Of a stretch of 64,000 nt of DNA, positions 42,814-55,624 are shown one piece after another. Source of the stretch: Deinococcus koreensis (GTDB taxonomy: Bacteria > Deinococcota > Deinococci > Deinococcales > Deinococcaceae); contig NZ_PPPD01000001.1 in the NCBI RefSeq assembly GCF_002901445.1, forward strand, positions 1,105,001 to 1,169,000. Direction: 5' to 3'. The translations under genes were made by a program, and so were the position numbers. The notes under the pieces are model-generated. The model had not been told where the DNA came from. It was given only the letters and a program-made list of their open reading frames with translations, and searched no databases. Positions within the stretch are counted from its first letter, which is position 1, and each line of letters starts with the position of its first letter.

Positions 42814-44634
42814 ATGACCAGCCGGCCTGCCCCCCGCCCGAGCAGCCCACCGGGGAGTGGCTGCCCGCAGCCGGCGGCCCCAGGGTGGCCGCAGGTGCTG
42901 GACGCTGCCCGACACGCGGAAATCGAGGCCCGGCAGACCGGCGACGACCGCAACCTGGCCCTGGCGCTGTGGGAGTGCGGCCGGGCGCTGAACCACCTGG
43001 CCCGGCCCCGTGAGGCTCTGAGCGCGCTGCTGGAGGCGGTGGCCTTCCTGCCCCCCGACGACCGGGCACTGCAGGCGCGCTGCTGGCATCAGGCCGCCTG
43101 GGCCCAGCACCACCTGGCCTGCGACACCGACGCCCAGGAGTACCTGAGTCTGGCCCTGCGACTGGCCCGCGAGGCCGCCGACCACGCCACCGAACTGGAC
43201 GTGCTGGAGGATCTGGCCGAGTTCCAGGTGGCCCGCGGCCACCCCCGCAGTGCCCTGGAATCGCTGGAGGTCTACGTGGCCGCGCGCCGCGCCCTGCCCG
43301 GCCAGGCGGGACTGGCGCGGGCGCTGGTGCGGCTCTCGCAGGTCAAGCTGCTGGGGCTGCGCGCCGATCCGGAGGAACCGGGCGGCCCGCAGGAGGTGCG
43401 GGGCTGGCTGACCGAGGCCCTGCGCCGATTGCCGACCGAGCGCGCCCTGAACCCGGACGAGGCGCTGGACACCCTGGCCGGCGAGGCCCACGCCTGTCTG
43501 TCGGTCACGTGTCTGCTGCTGGGCGACGCCGCCGAGGCCCGCACGCAGGCCGAGCGGGCCCTGGGCTTGCTGCGCGGCTGCGGCGCCCAGCGCGCGGCCC
43601 TGCGGGTGGTGCCCCAGCTGGCACGCGCGACCCTGGCGCTGGGAAACCCCGCCCTGGCCCTGAGCGAGCTGGACGCCGCGCTGGCTGCGGCGGCGGCCCT
43701 GGGCGCCGGGCCACGGCTTCCACAGGACGCCGGGGAGGCGCCGGGATACGGCCCCCAGGGGGCCGGCAACCAAGCGGACTACCGGGCCGAGCGCGCCGCC
43801 CTGCACCTCGCCGCCTGTGAGGCCCACGAGGCGCTGGGCCAGTCCGCCCAGGCCCTGACCCACCACCGCGCCTATCACGCCCTGGACGCCCAGCAGCGGC
43901 AGGCCCAGGTGCATGAACGCAGCCAGGCCGCCCACGCCCGGGTGGGCCTGGACGCCACCCGGCAGGAGGCGCGGCTGCAGCGCGAACGCGGCGACGCCCT
44001 GGAACAGCTGGTGCAGGCCCGCACGGCCGAGGTGCGCCGCAACCAGCGGGCCGTGATCGACCTGCTGGCCGGGGCCGCCGAGTTCCGCGACGCCCCGTTG
44101 GGCCCCCACACCCGCTGGGTCGGCGAGGCCGCCGCGGCGCTGGGCCGTGAGCTGGGACTGGACACGGTGCAGTCCGCCGAACTGGGACTGGCGGCGCGCC
44201 TGCACGATGTCGGCAAGATCGCCATTCCAGACTCCATCCTGCTCAAGGAGGGGCCACTGTCCGAGGAGGAGTGGAGCGTCATGCGAACCCACGTGGCCCT
44301 GGGCGCCCGGCTGCTGACCCAGCCCGGAGCCACCGAGGGCGGCGGGCCGCTGCTGGAACTGGCTGCCCAGATCGCCCTGACCCACCACGAATGCTGGGAT
44401 GCCAGCGGCTATCCGGCGGGGCTGAGCGGCGAGAATATTCCGCTGCCGGGCCGGATCGTGCGGGTGGTGGACACCTTCGACGCCCTGCTCACGCACCGCC
44501 CCTACAAATCCGCCTGGAGCGAGGCCGAGGCCCTGAGCTACCTGCGCGCCCACGCAGGCACCCTCTTCGATCCGGCCTGCGTATGCGCCTTTGAGGCGCT
44601 GTACGGGCGCAGGGCCCTTCCGGAGCGACGGTGA
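42814..44634 (+). CDS. TPR-repeat protein with HD-GYP phosphodiesterase domain
   Basis: A 606-residue cytoplasmic protein. Residues about 25-400 are helical repeats of TPR type. A coiled linker (about 385-420) leads to an HD-GYP domain: LHDVGKIAIPDSILLK, HVALGARLL, ALTHHECWDASGYPAGL and VVDTFDALLTHRPYK. All metal ligands and the GYP signature are present, so it probably hydrolyses cyclic di-GMP; one residue that is Arg in most relatives is Cys in HHEC. TPRs likely bind a partner. No GGDEF gene is nearby. Confidence 0.9.
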   Translation: MTSRPAPRPSSPPGSGCPQPAAPGWPQVLDAARHAEIEARQTGDDRNLALALWECGRALNHLARPREALSALLEAVAFLPPDDRALQARCWHQAAWAQHHLACDTDAQEYLSLALRLAREAADHATELDVLEDLAEFQVARGHPRSALESLEVYVAARRALPGQAGLARALVRLSQVKLLGLRADPEEPGGPQEVRGWLTEALRRLPTERALNPDEALDTLAGEAHACLSVTCLLLGDAAEARTQAERALGLLRGCGAQRAALRVVPQLARATLALGNPALALSELDAALAAAAALGAGPRLPQDAGEAPGYGPQGAGNQADYRAERAALHLAACEAHEALGQSAQALTHHRAYHALDAQQRQAQVHERSQAAHARVGLDATRQEARLQRERGDALEQLVQARTAEVRRNQRAVIDLLAGAAEFRDAPLGPHTRWVGEAAAALGRELGLDTVQSAELGLAARLHDVGKIAIPDSILLKEGPLSEEEWSVMRTHVALGARLLTQPGATEGGGPLLELAAQIALTHHECWDASGYPAGLSGENIPLPGRIVRVVDTFDALLTHRPYKSAWSEAEALSYLRAHAGTLFDPACVCAFEALYGRRALPERR

Positions 44635-44702
44635 AGGTGGGGAGGCAGACAGCTTGAAGATGATGTGGAGAGCTGTAAGAGAGCTTGACTTATATTGACC
44701 TC

Positions 44703-45785
<1,083 letters not shown>

Positions 45786-46075
45786 GACGGACTGCGCTCC
45801 ATTTCCGTACCATCCGGGAAGGCGCCGGATGTTCCTCCAATTCCCGGAAATCCGTCCTCTTTCCTTCTCCCTGGGCCCCGGATTCCGGATGACCGGCCCC
45901 GCGGGAGCCGGGCGCGGAGAACCCTCCGGAAGCCGCTGGAGCTTCGTGCGGGCAGACAGGCGAAGCTCGCTCAGACGGCCGCCGACCCTCCGCCGCTCTC
46001 CTGGGGGTCAGGGCGGGGCAGCGGGACGCGCGGAGCCGAGTGGGCGGGAGCAGCCCGGAGACGCACCGGGCTCTC
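45786..46075. other. Gap with a nested inverted repeat, no gene
   Basis: This 290-base gap between convergent genes holds the nested inverted repeat at 45801-45851 and otherwise only short frames without starts. No T-rich terminator is visible. Confidence 0.5.
45801..45851. repeat. Nested inverted repeat downstream of PP2C gene
   Basis: Outer arms ATTTCCG (45801-45807) and CGGAAAT (45845-45851) enclose inner arms CATCCGG (45811-45817) and CCGGATG (45825-45831). The layout is that of a palindromic intergenic repeat; it might also serve as a transcript-end structure. Confidence 0.6.
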
Positions 46076-47392
46076 TCAGTCGCCGCCGACGAAGACCGGG
46101 GCGGCCAGCGGGCTCTCGGCCTCCTGATACCCCTCCTCCTGGTGGGCGGCGAGGTCGATGCCCTGGGTCTCCTGGCGCTGGGTCATGCGAAGAGGCGTGA
46201 CCAGCGCGACCAGCCGGAGTAGCGCGAAGGTGCCCAGCCCCGCCAGCGCGGCGGCGGCCAGAATGCCGACGAGCTGGATGCCCAGCTGCCCGCCGTTCCC
46301 GGCGATCAATCCGCGCCCTGCCGGGTTGATCAGCGGGCTGGCGAGCACCCCGGTCAGCAGCGTGCCCACCACGCCCGCCGAGCCGTGACAGGCGAAGACG
46401 TCCAGGGCGTCGTCGGGCAGCAGGCGGCGCTTGTTGGCGACGATGAGGAAGCTCACGGAGCTGGCGACCACCCCGATCAGCAGCGCCCCGACCGGCGTGA
46501 CGAAGCCGCAGGCCGGCGTGATGGCGACCAGCCCGACCACAGCCCCGGTGGCGGCGCCCACGGCGGTGGGTTTGCCCGTCCGCGTGCTGTCCCAGAGCAT
46601 CCAGCACAGCAGGGCCGCGGCGGCGGCGGCGTTGGTGTTCAGCAGGGCGTAGGCGGCGGTCTGGCCCGCGGCCAGCGCGGAGCCGGCGTTGAAGCCCAGC
46701 CAGCCGAACCACAGCAGGCCGGTGCCCAGCAGCACCAGCGGCACGCTATGCGGAATGCTGGCGAAGCGCTGATAGCCGAAGCGCGGCCCGATCACCAGCG
46801 CCGCGACCAGCCCGCTGACCCCGCTGGCGACCTCTACCACGGTGCCGCCGGCGAAGTCCAGCAGGCCCAGCCGGTACAGCCAGCCGTCGGGGCTCCAGAC
46901 CCAGTGGGCCAGCGGCGCGTACACGACCAGAAGCCACAGCGCGCCGAACAGCACGAAGGCCCCGAAGCGCATCCGCTCGACCACGCTGCCGCTGATCACC
47001 GCCAGGGTGATGGCCGCGAACAGGATCTGGAACACCGCGAACAGCGGCGTGGGGATGGTGCCGCTCAGCGTGCCGGCCATGTGCTCCAGCCCCAGCCGCG
47101 AGAGGCCTCCGACCAGGGCGTTCCCGCCCGGCCCGAAGGCCAGGGAATAGCCCACCAGCACCCAGGCCACCGAGGCCACGCCCAGCGCCGCGAAGCTCAT
47201 CATCATGGTGTTGAGCACCGAGCCGGCGCGCACCAGACCGCCGTAGAACATCGCCAGGCCGGGGGTCATCAGCAGCACCAGGGCTGAGCACAGCAGCACG
47301 AAGGCGGTGTCGGCGCCGTTGAAGGTCGGCGCGCCGCTCTGGGCGGAGGCCACCGAGCCCAGCAGCAGCAAGAGGGGCAAGCCCCGCCTCAC
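46076..47392 (-). CDS. amtB: Ammonium transporter Amt, copy 1
   Basis: A 438-residue Amt channel with a signal-like N-terminus and eleven membrane helices. The two pore histidines lie in APLAHWVWS and VFACHGSAG, and the family motif FAGGTVVEVASGVSGLV is intact. It conducts ammonium/ammonia through the cytoplasmic membrane and is gated by GlnK. Its ATG overlaps the glnK stop by four bases. The cytoplasmic C-terminus EESPLAAPVFVGGD-like end (final APVFVGGD) is identical to copy 2. Confidence 0.94.
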   Translation of the reverse strand: MRRGLPLLLLLGSVASAQSGAPTFNGADTAFVLLCSALVLLMTPGLAMFYGGLVRAGSVLNTMMMSFAALGVASVAWVLVGYSLAFGPGGNALVGGLSRLGLEHMAGTLSGTIPTPLFAVFQILFAAITLAVISGSVVERMRFGAFVLFGALWLLVVYAPLAHWVWSPDGWLYRLGLLDFAGGTVVEVASGVSGLVAALVIGPRFGYQRFASIPHSVPLVLLGTGLLWFGWLGFNAGSALAAGQTAAYALLNTNAAAAAALLCWMLWDSTRTGKPTAVGAATGAVVGLVAITPACGFVTPVGALLIGVVASSVSFLIVANKRRLLPDDALDVFACHGSAGVVGTLLTGVLASPLINPAGRGLIAGNGGQLGIQLVGILAAAALAGLGTFALLRLVALVTPLRMTQRQETQGIDLAAHQEEGYQEAESPLAAPVFVGGD

Positions 47393-47769
47393 AGACTGCC
47401 GTCGGGGGTGAGCTTGGTCTCGGTGACGGGGGTCAGGGCCGCCGTGTCCTGCTCGCCCGTACGGATGCGGACGACCCGTTCCAGGGGCTGCACGAAGATC
47501 TTGCCGTCCCCGACCTCACCCGTGCGCGCGCCCCGCAAGACGGCGTCGATGGCCGCCTGCACGAAGGGCTCGCTGACCGCCATGCGGATCTCGACCTTGT
47601 CGTGGAATTCGACCATCACGCGGGTGCCACGGTAGTGCTCGACCACGACCTGTTCGCCGCCGTGCCCGGAGACCCGCGAGAGCGTAATCCCGCTGATGCC
47701 CGCCTGGAACAGCGCTTCCTTGACCTGCTGAATCCGTTCGGGCCGGATCACCGCCGTGATCATCTTCAT
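47389..47769 (-). CDS. glnK: PII signal protein GlnK, copy 1
   Basis: A 126-residue PII protein that senses 2-oxoglutarate and ATP/ADP and blocks Amt. The C-terminal signature TGEVGDGKIFVQPLERV is intact. In the T-loop, YRGTRVMVEF replaces the usual YRGAEYMVDF: the position of the uridylylated Tyr51 is not Tyr. The N-terminus and GDGKIF loop support nucleotide binding. TAAGGT (47776-47781) ends six bases before the ATG, indicating a leaderless start. It is translationally coupled to amtB. Confidence 0.94.
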   Translation of the reverse strand: MKMITAVIRPERIQQVKEALFQAGISGITLSRVSGHGGEQVVVEHYRGTRVMVEFHDKVEIRMAVSEPFVQAAIDAVLRGARTGEVGDGKIFVQPLERVVRIRTGEQDTAALTPVTETKLTPDGSL

Positions 47770-48049
47770 GGCCGCACCTTAACGGATTGTCAAGGCTAAA
47801 CCGGATATTTGTCCAGAAAGTGAGAGACAAGCCGCACGGGTACAGGATGCAGATGGACAGATGGTGGTCGGGCAGTCCCGGTTGTCCTGCAGATACAGCA
47901 CAGCCTGCCACCGGGGATGCAGTCGGTGGCAGGTGGACGTGGAGGTTCGGGGGGAAGTCGAACGGTCGAACCGTCTCAAGGTCTAAAAGGGTGTCGGCAT
48001 TTTTTGTTCGACCTTTCGACTTTTAGACCTTCAGACCTTTTGACCCTGC
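47770..48049. other. glnK copy 1 promoter region and repeat tract
   Basis: The gap carries the -10 box of glnK copy 1, a GCCTTGACAA element (47788-47797 on the minus strand) that also occurs upstream of glnK copy 2, and a repeat tract at about 47958-48046 that follows the end of amtB copy 2. Confidence 0.55.
47958..48046. repeat. GGTCGAAC/AAGGTCTAAAAG repeat tract with 12-bp inverted arms
   Basis: AAGGTCTAAAAG (47978-47989) is mirrored by CTTTTAGACCTT (48020-48031), and GGTCGAAC (47964-47971) by GTTCGACC (48006-48013), in interleaved order. The tract is made of related short units and is of the same style as the other low-complexity repeats. It begins 4 bases after amtB copy 2 and may terminate that transcript. 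Confidence 0.65.
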
Positions 48050-49357
48050 TCAGTCGCCGCCGACGAACACCGGGGCGCCCAGGCCGGTCTCGGAGTCGGA
48101 GTAGCCCTGCTCGGAGTGGGCGCTGACGTCGATGCCCACGATCTCCTGGTTGGCGGGCACGCGCAGCGGCATGACCAGCGAGACCAGCTTGAGCAGGATG
48201 AAGGTGCCCAGGCCCGTGAACACCACGGCGGCCAGCACGCCCAGCGCCTGGATCAGCACCTGATCCACCCAGGGTTTGCCGGAGCCGGTGGTGAAGGCCA
48301 GCGCCCCGGTGAGGAGGGCGCCCACGATGCCCGCGACGCCGTGGCAGGCGAAGACGTCCAGCGAATCGTCGGCCTTCATGCGGGTCTTGTACTGCACGGC
48401 GGCAAAAGACGCGGCGGCGCCCAGCGCGCCCACCAGCACGGATGCCAGCGGGCTGACCCAGCCGCAGGCGGGCGTGATGGCGACCAGCCCGACGACCAGG
48501 CCGGTGGCGGCGCCCACGGCGGTGGGTTTGCCGTTGCGCAGGCTCTCCAGGCCCAGCCAGGTCAGCATGGCGGCGGCGGGCGCGATCAGGGTGGTCATGA
48601 AGGCCAGCGCGGCGGTCTGGTTGGCGGCCAGCGCGGAGCCGGCGTTGAAGCCCATCCAGCCGAACCACAGCAGCCCGGCGCCCAGCAGCACGAAGGGCAC
48701 GTTATGCGGGACGTGCGCGGTGCGCGGGAACCCGATCCGGCTGCCCAGCACCGTGGCCGCGACCAGCCCGCTGACCCCCGCCGCGATATGGATGACCGTG
48801 CCACCCGCGAAGTCCAGCGCGCCCAGCTTGAACAGCCAGCCGTCGGCGTTCCAGACCCAGTGGGCCAGCGGGGCGTAGATCAGCAGGCTCCACAGCGCGC
48901 CGAACAGCACGAAGGCCCCGAAGCGCATGCGCTCGATCACGGCGCCGCTGATGAGGGCCAGGGCGATGATGGCGAACATGGCCTGGAAGGCCGCGAACAC
49001 GTACGAGGGGATGGTGCCGGTGAGCTGCCCCGCCAGGCCGTTGAAGCCCGCGTTGTCCAGCGACCCGACGATCGGGTTGCCGCCCGGCCCGAAGGCGATG
49101 GAGTACCCCGCGACCATCCACAGGATGCCCACCAGGCCGATGGACACGACGCTCATCATCATGGTGTTGAGCACGCTCTGGGTGCGGCTCAGGCCGCCGT
49201 AGAAGAAGGCCAGGCCAGGGGTCATGAGCAGCACCAGGGCGGAGGCGACCAGCATCCAGGCGGTGTCGCCGGTGTTCAGCTCGGGGGTGGCGGTCTGGGC
49301 CAGGGCCGCGCCGCCCAGCAGCGGGGCGAGGGGAAGGGCAGACTTCAGCTTCATCAT
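48050..49357 (-). CDS. amtB: Ammonium transporter Amt, copy 2
   Basis: A 435-residue Amt channel, colinear with copy 1 but clearly diverged. Pore histidines are in APLAHWVWN and VFACHGVAG; FAGGTVIHIAAGVSGLV replaces the copy 1 segment. The signal-like N-terminus ends in AAALAQ. GGAGT precedes the ATG, and glnK copy 2 ends 19 bases upstream. Together the four genes form a tandem glnK-amtB-glnK-amtB array, transcribed leftward. Confidence 0.94.
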   Translation of the reverse strand: MMKLKSALPLAPLLGGAALAQTATPELNTGDTAWMLVASALVLLMTPGLAFFYGGLSRTQSVLNTMMMSVVSIGLVGILWMVAGYSIAFGPGGNPIVGSLDNAGFNGLAGQLTGTIPSYVFAAFQAMFAIIALALISGAVIERMRFGAFVLFGALWSLLIYAPLAHWVWNADGWLFKLGALDFAGGTVIHIAAGVSGLVAATVLGSRIGFPRTAHVPHNVPFVLLGAGLLWFGWMGFNAGSALAANQTAALAFMTTLIAPAAAMLTWLGLESLRNGKPTAVGAATGLVVGLVAITPACGWVSPLASVLVGALGAAASFAAVQYKTRMKADDSLDVFACHGVAGIVGALLTGALAFTTGSGKPWVDQVLIQALGVLAAVVFTGLGTFILLKLVSLVMPLRVPANQEIVGIDVSAHSEQGYSDSETGLGAPVFVGGD

Positions 49358-49376
49358 GGCGGACTCCTTCCCGCGC

Positions 49377-49748
<372 letters not shown>

Positions 49749-49801
49749 GGCGTCTCCTTGTAACGCTTCAATTTGCAGTGTTTGCATCCCTGCATGCCAT
49801 G

Positions 49802-49830
49802 AGCTTAGGCGGATGAGTGCAGGATGTCAA
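49802..49830 (-). promoter_or_regulatory. glnK copy 2 promoter
   Basis: On the minus strand TTGACA (49830-49825) and TAAGCT (49807-49802) are separated by exactly 17 bases. Further upstream are a direct repeat TAGCCAGATAGCCAG (about 49840-49856) and a GCCTTGACAA element shared with glnK copy 1. The nitrogen regulator that might bind there is not identified. Confidence 0.7.
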
Positions 49831-50020
49831 AAACTTTCTGGCTATCTGGCTAGATTTGTTCGGACATTCTGCACAACGGCCACCGATTCGCGCCGCTTGT
49901 CAAGGCCAAAACGACATCCCGGCAACAGGAGATGGGGCAAGTTGCACGGAGGGAACGACAGTGGAGGAGAGGCGCCCTGACCTCTCCCCTACCGGCCCAG
50001 CTCCGGAGAACCCGCCGGGT

Positions 50021-50578
50021 CTACAGCGCCCGGCGCCGCCCCAGCCGTGACCACAGCCGGAAGCCCACCACGCCCACCGCCGCCAGCAGGATCACGGCCA
50101 GCACGGGCACGAACACCGCGAGCACGCTGAGCAGCAGGCTCGTGCCGTCCTCGACCGTGCTCACCAGGGGGTTGCCCAGGCCGCCCGTGGTGGCGGTCGC
50201 CACGGGCCGCACCGCCGTGCGGGTGGCGTGAACCCCGCCGGCCACGAGGAGGCCCAGCGCCATGCTCAGCGCCGGGGGCACATCGGCCACGCCGGTCTGG
50301 GCGGCGAAGAGCACGGCCCCCGCCGCCGTGTTCACCACGCCGCCCAGCAGATGCAGCGCGTGATCCACACCCGGAATCTTGTCGCCCACGAAATCCAGCG
50401 CGCCCAGCACCCCGATCCCGACCAGCACCCAGGGGTTCATCAGCAGGTCGAAGGGCCCCGACAGCTGCATCACGCCAGCGCGCGACAGCAGCCCCACCAG
50501 CAGCAGCGGAATATACGCGTTGAGCCCCGCCGCGCCCGACAGGCCCAGCGAGGACAGCAGACCGGAGAGGAGTTCCAT
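50021..50578 (-). CDS. DUF4126 membrane protein
   Basis: A 185-residue membrane protein with about five helices. Conserved parts are GLSGAAGLNAYIPLLLVGLL at the N-terminus, LDFVGDKIPGVDHALH in the middle and VSTVEDGTSLLLS later, all typical of DUF4126. The function is unknown. ATG 50578 gives the family start MELLSGLL; the longer frame adds 31 unrelated residues. Confidence 0.87.
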   Translation of the reverse strand: MELLSGLLSSLGLSGAAGLNAYIPLLLVGLLSRAGVMQLSGPFDLLMNPWVLVGIGVLGALDFVGDKIPGVDHALHLLGGVVNTAAGAVLFAAQTGVADVPPALSMALGLLVAGGVHATRTAVRPVATATTGGLGNPLVSTVEDGTSLLLSVLAVFVPVLAVILLAAVGVVGFRLWSRLGRRRAL

Positions 50579-50784
50579 ACGGCCATCATTACGGTTCAGG
50601 CCAGCGGAAGGTTGCCCCCGCGCCAACCCGCATCCCTTCCCGCGCACTCTGGAGAGATCGCAGACGGCCACCCACCAGCATTCATAGGGCGCAGTGGAGA
50701 CCCTGCACGGCGTTCAGGGTGACAGGAAGGCTGGACGGTCACGGCGCGGCCCCAAGCCGGCACCGGCCTCCTGGCCCCGGTGTC

Positions 50785-50818
50785 CATCACCCATCACCCA
50801 TCTTCCATCCTCAGCCTC
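50785..50818. repeat. CATCACCCATC-type short repeat
   Basis: Several CCATC/CCCATC units adjoin the end of the M42 gene. The style matches the other small repeats of the window. Confidence 0.4.
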
Positions 50819-51880
50819 TCACCGCAGGTAGGCACACAGCAGATCGATCCCGGCGCGCAGGTCGTCCACATGCACCGACTCCACGACCGTATGGATGTAG
50901 CGGGTCGGCAGGCTGAGGGTCACGCTGGGCACGCCGTCCCGGCTGAGCTGGATGGCGGCGCCGTCCGTGCCGCCCAGGGACAACACCTCCAGCTGGGCGG
51001 GGATGCCCTCCTGCTCGGCCAGGTCGGCGAACTGATCGACCAGGGCGCGGGTCGAGATCATGGTGGAGTCGAAGACCTTGATGCCGATGCCCTCGCCCAG
51101 GCGGGTCACGGCTTCCTCGGGCGAGGCGCCGGGGGTATCGACCGCCAGGGTCACGTCCAGGCCGATGCCGACCGTGGGCTGCGCGCCGTAGGCCGCCACC
51201 ACCGCGCCGCGCAGGCCGACCTCCTCCTGCACGCTGAACACGGCGATCAGGTCGTGCCGGGGGCGCTGGCCGCGCATCTGGCGCAGCACCTCCAGCAGCA
51301 TGAAGACCGAGGCGCGGTCGTCCATGGCCTTGCCGCAGATGAGGCTCCCGACCTGCCGGGCGGTCTGCTCCAGCGTAACCATGTCGCCGACCCGCACGCG
51401 AGCTCTGACCTCATCGGCCGGCAGGCCCAGATCGATGAAGAACTCGCGGATCTCGGGCACCTTCTTGCGGTCTTCGGCGCTGGCGATGTGGATGGGCCGC
51501 CCGCCGGGGGTCAGGATGCCGGGCAGGGCGCCCCCCCGCGTGTGCACCACCACGGTGCGCGCGAACAGGTTGCGGGGGTCGAAGCCGCCCAGCGCCTGAA
51601 GGCGCAGATACCCCTTGTCGTCGATGAAGCGCACCAGGAAACCGATCTCGTCCATATGGGCGCTGACCATCACGCGCTCGGGGCGCTCGCCCTTCTTCGG
51701 TTTGCGGCCCGCACGCCGGGCGATCACGTTGCCCAGGGCGTCCACCCGCACCTCGTCCACCAGCCCCTGGAGCTCGCGCAGCACGAAGTCGCGCACGGCG
51801 TCCTCCTGCCCCGGCACCCCCGGCAGGTTCGAGAGCTGCATCAGCACGTCCAGGCGGAGTTCGGGAGCAGAGGGGGGCAT
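50819..51880 (-). CDS. M42-family metallo-aminopeptidase
   Basis: A 353-residue cytoplasmic peptidase of the M42 (PepA/FrvX) group, which forms large tetrahedral assemblies. Metal ligands are in VMVSAHMDEIGF, KAMDDRASV, FSVQEEVGLRGA and GLDVTLAVD, with a C-terminal histidine in TRYIHTVVESV. It trims N-terminal residues from peptides. TATCCT ends seven bases before the ATG (leaderless). A low-complexity CATCACCCATC tract follows its stop codon region at about 50785-50818. Confidence 0.92.
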   Translation of the reverse strand: MPPSAPELRLDVLMQLSNLPGVPGQEDAVRDFVLRELQGLVDEVRVDALGNVIARRAGRKPKKGERPERVMVSAHMDEIGFLVRFIDDKGYLRLQALGGFDPRNLFARTVVVHTRGGALPGILTPGGRPIHIASAEDRKKVPEIREFFIDLGLPADEVRARVRVGDMVTLEQTARQVGSLICGKAMDDRASVFMLLEVLRQMRGQRPRHDLIAVFSVQEEVGLRGAVVAAYGAQPTVGIGLDVTLAVDTPGASPEEAVTRLGEGIGIKVFDSTMISTRALVDQFADLAEQEGIPAQLEVLSLGGTDGAAIQLSRDGVPSVTLSLPTRYIHTVVESVHVDDLRAGIDLLCAYLR

Positions 51881-51885
51881 GGCGG

Positions 51886-52976
<1,091 letters not shown>

Positions 52977-53287
52977 GGGCGCAGGGTATCAAGGCCGGCC
53001 ACGCCGCGGACGATCCTTCCTTTGCCCAATCCTTCCGTTGCCCCGCTGAGCCCGAAGGCCTGAGCCGGGCAAAAAGGCATATCGCCCAGGGGGTCGGGGC
53101 TGATCTCGCTGCCGGGTTCGGCGCCGGGCCTGTCCAACACCCCTCCGTTTCAGCCCATCTCCATCAGCGGTGGGGGCCGCCGTGACGGTATCCTGCCCCA
53201 GCACTCCAGCGACAGGCAGCACGCCCGCCCCGCGGCCCCCGGGGTTCGACCTCCCCCAGCCCCACAGGACGACCCAGTGAAGACGGC
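52977..53287. other. Intergenic region, 311 bases, nothing clear
   Basis: It begins with the -10 box of the pth-linked gene. A TATCCT at about 53189 could be a rightward promoter for the small membrane protein, but lies too far upstream for a leaderless start. No RNA or repeat stands out. Confidence 0.45.
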
Positions 53288-53560
53288 ATGGTGATGTCCA
53301 GACCGGATCAGGAGAGCGGCGTGGTGTTGCCGACCCTCCCCGAACGACCCGTGGGCCAGGGCGCCCACACGGCCGGCGACGCCTCGCGGTTGGGCGCCCA
53401 CCCCCTGAGCTGGAAGCTGTGGCTCACCCTCACCGCCCTGACCGTGGCGACCCTGGCCCTGCTCGTCGTCTTCTCGCCCAGGCTGCATCCCCCCTTCGAT
53501 CCGGATCGGCTCTGCACGGCCATCCCGGCCCGCGTCTCGCCGCCGCAGCGCTGCGCGTAA
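53288..53560 (+). CDS. Small single-pass membrane protein, 90 aa
   Basis: A 90-residue frame whose middle has one membrane helix (WLTLTALTVATLALLVVF). The N-terminal 40 residues are polar and the tail has two cysteines (RLCTAIP and QRCA). No family is recognised. No strong ribosome site is seen; a second ATG two codons later is an alternative. The region is plausible but not certain coding. Confidence 0.5.
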   Translation: MVMSRPDQESGVVLPTLPERPVGQGAHTAGDASRLGAHPLSWKLWLTLTALTVATLALLVVFSPRLHPPFDPDRLCTAIPARVSPPQRCA

Positions 53561-53614
53561 GCCCTGAGCCTGCCCGCCCCCTGCCGATCCAGACGACCTC
53601 CCAGACCAGACGAC

Positions 53615-54118
53615 CTACCAGCCCATGCTGCCGGGGCCACCCTTGAACGGCCCGACCACGGTGGACGTGATCCAGCCCCCGTAGAAGCCGCCCGGCTGCG
53701 GCGTGACCACCTCGCCGCCCACCCGGCACTCGTCCATGGGGCCGGCGTAGACGGCGACAAAGCCGGTCATGGGGACGAACGCGGGCGTGGGCGCTTCGTA
53801 GCTCCAGCCCGCCGCCTCGGCCACCCGGCCGCCCGCCGCGAGCGTCCAGTAGGTCGCCGGGCCCTTCCACTCGCAGACGCTGCGGCCCGGAGCGGGGCTG
53901 AGGACGCCGGGCACGAACGCCTCCCTGGGCAGGTAGTAGCTGGGCGGATGGCTGGTCTCCAGCACCCGGAAGGCCTGATCGGTGTCCGCGATCCTCACGC
54001 CCCCCAGGACGATCTCGATGCGCTGCCGGGCCCGTTCCAGGCGCGGCGGACGCGGGTAGTCCCAGACGCTCTCCTGGCCGGGAGCGGGCGGGGTGGGCTG
54101 GGGTCGGGAGCGGAACAT
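53615..54118 (-). CDS. DUF427 domain protein
   Basis: A 167-residue protein with the DUF427 core: SVWDYPRPP, RIEIVLGGVRIADTD, ETSHPPSYYLPREAF, CEWKGPATYWTL, then GFYGGWITSTVVGPFKG. The family is found across bacteria and has no agreed function; the conserved aromatic and acidic residues suggest a small-ligand barrel. No export signal. Confidence 0.9.
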   Translation of the reverse strand: MFRSRPQPTPPAPGQESVWDYPRPPRLERARQRIEIVLGGVRIADTDQAFRVLETSHPPSYYLPREAFVPGVLSPAPGRSVCEWKGPATYWTLAAGGRVAEAAGWSYEAPTPAFVPMTGFVAVYAGPMDECRVGGEVVTPQPGGFYGGWITSTVVGPFKGGPGSMGW

Positions 54119-54208
54119 GGCGCAGTGTCCGCCGCCGGACGCCCCCGGGCCGTCAGGGCGCTTACGGTTCGCGGCGCCCCCAGGCCCGCCGCTGTATTAC
54201 CCTGATCC

Positions 54209-55344
<1,136 letters not shown>

Positions 55345-55348
<4 letters not shown>

Positions 55349-55620
55349 GCTTACTCGACGACCATCAATTGGAGCGCTACCGGACGCTCTGGAACGGTGA
55401 CCTCCGCCGGCTGGCCAACCAAGCCATCGCAGACGGGCTCAGCACCATGACAACGATCTATCTGCTCCGCGTTGTAGGCGCCGCCGATATAACGACTGCC
55501 AAGACCGTAGCCATCGAAGCCAGCCCGGACGTGCTGGCGTTTTACGAGCGCATTGCCGCTGAGGCCGATGAGCTTGAACGGCACGACGCAGACGAGTTTT
55601 CTGGCCCTGCACCCAGTTGA
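55345..55620 (+). CDS. Small hypothetical protein coupled to the oxidase gene
   Basis: A 91-residue acidic helical protein starting at GTG 55345 (GTGA overlap with the oxidase stop): MSLLDDHQLERYRTLWNG, later IEASPDVLAFYERIAAEADE. It is not a known family. Codon choice is visibly less GC-rich than its neighbours (codons such as GCA, CAA and ATA occur), which may mark recent acquisition. It ends four bases from the convergent DoxX-like gene. Confidence 0.6.
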
Positions 55621-55624
55621 ACAA

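Noticed and set aside
53225..53260. T-arm-like GGGGTTCGACCTCCCC
   Set aside because: No acceptor, D or anticodon arms can be drawn around it, so it is not a tRNA.
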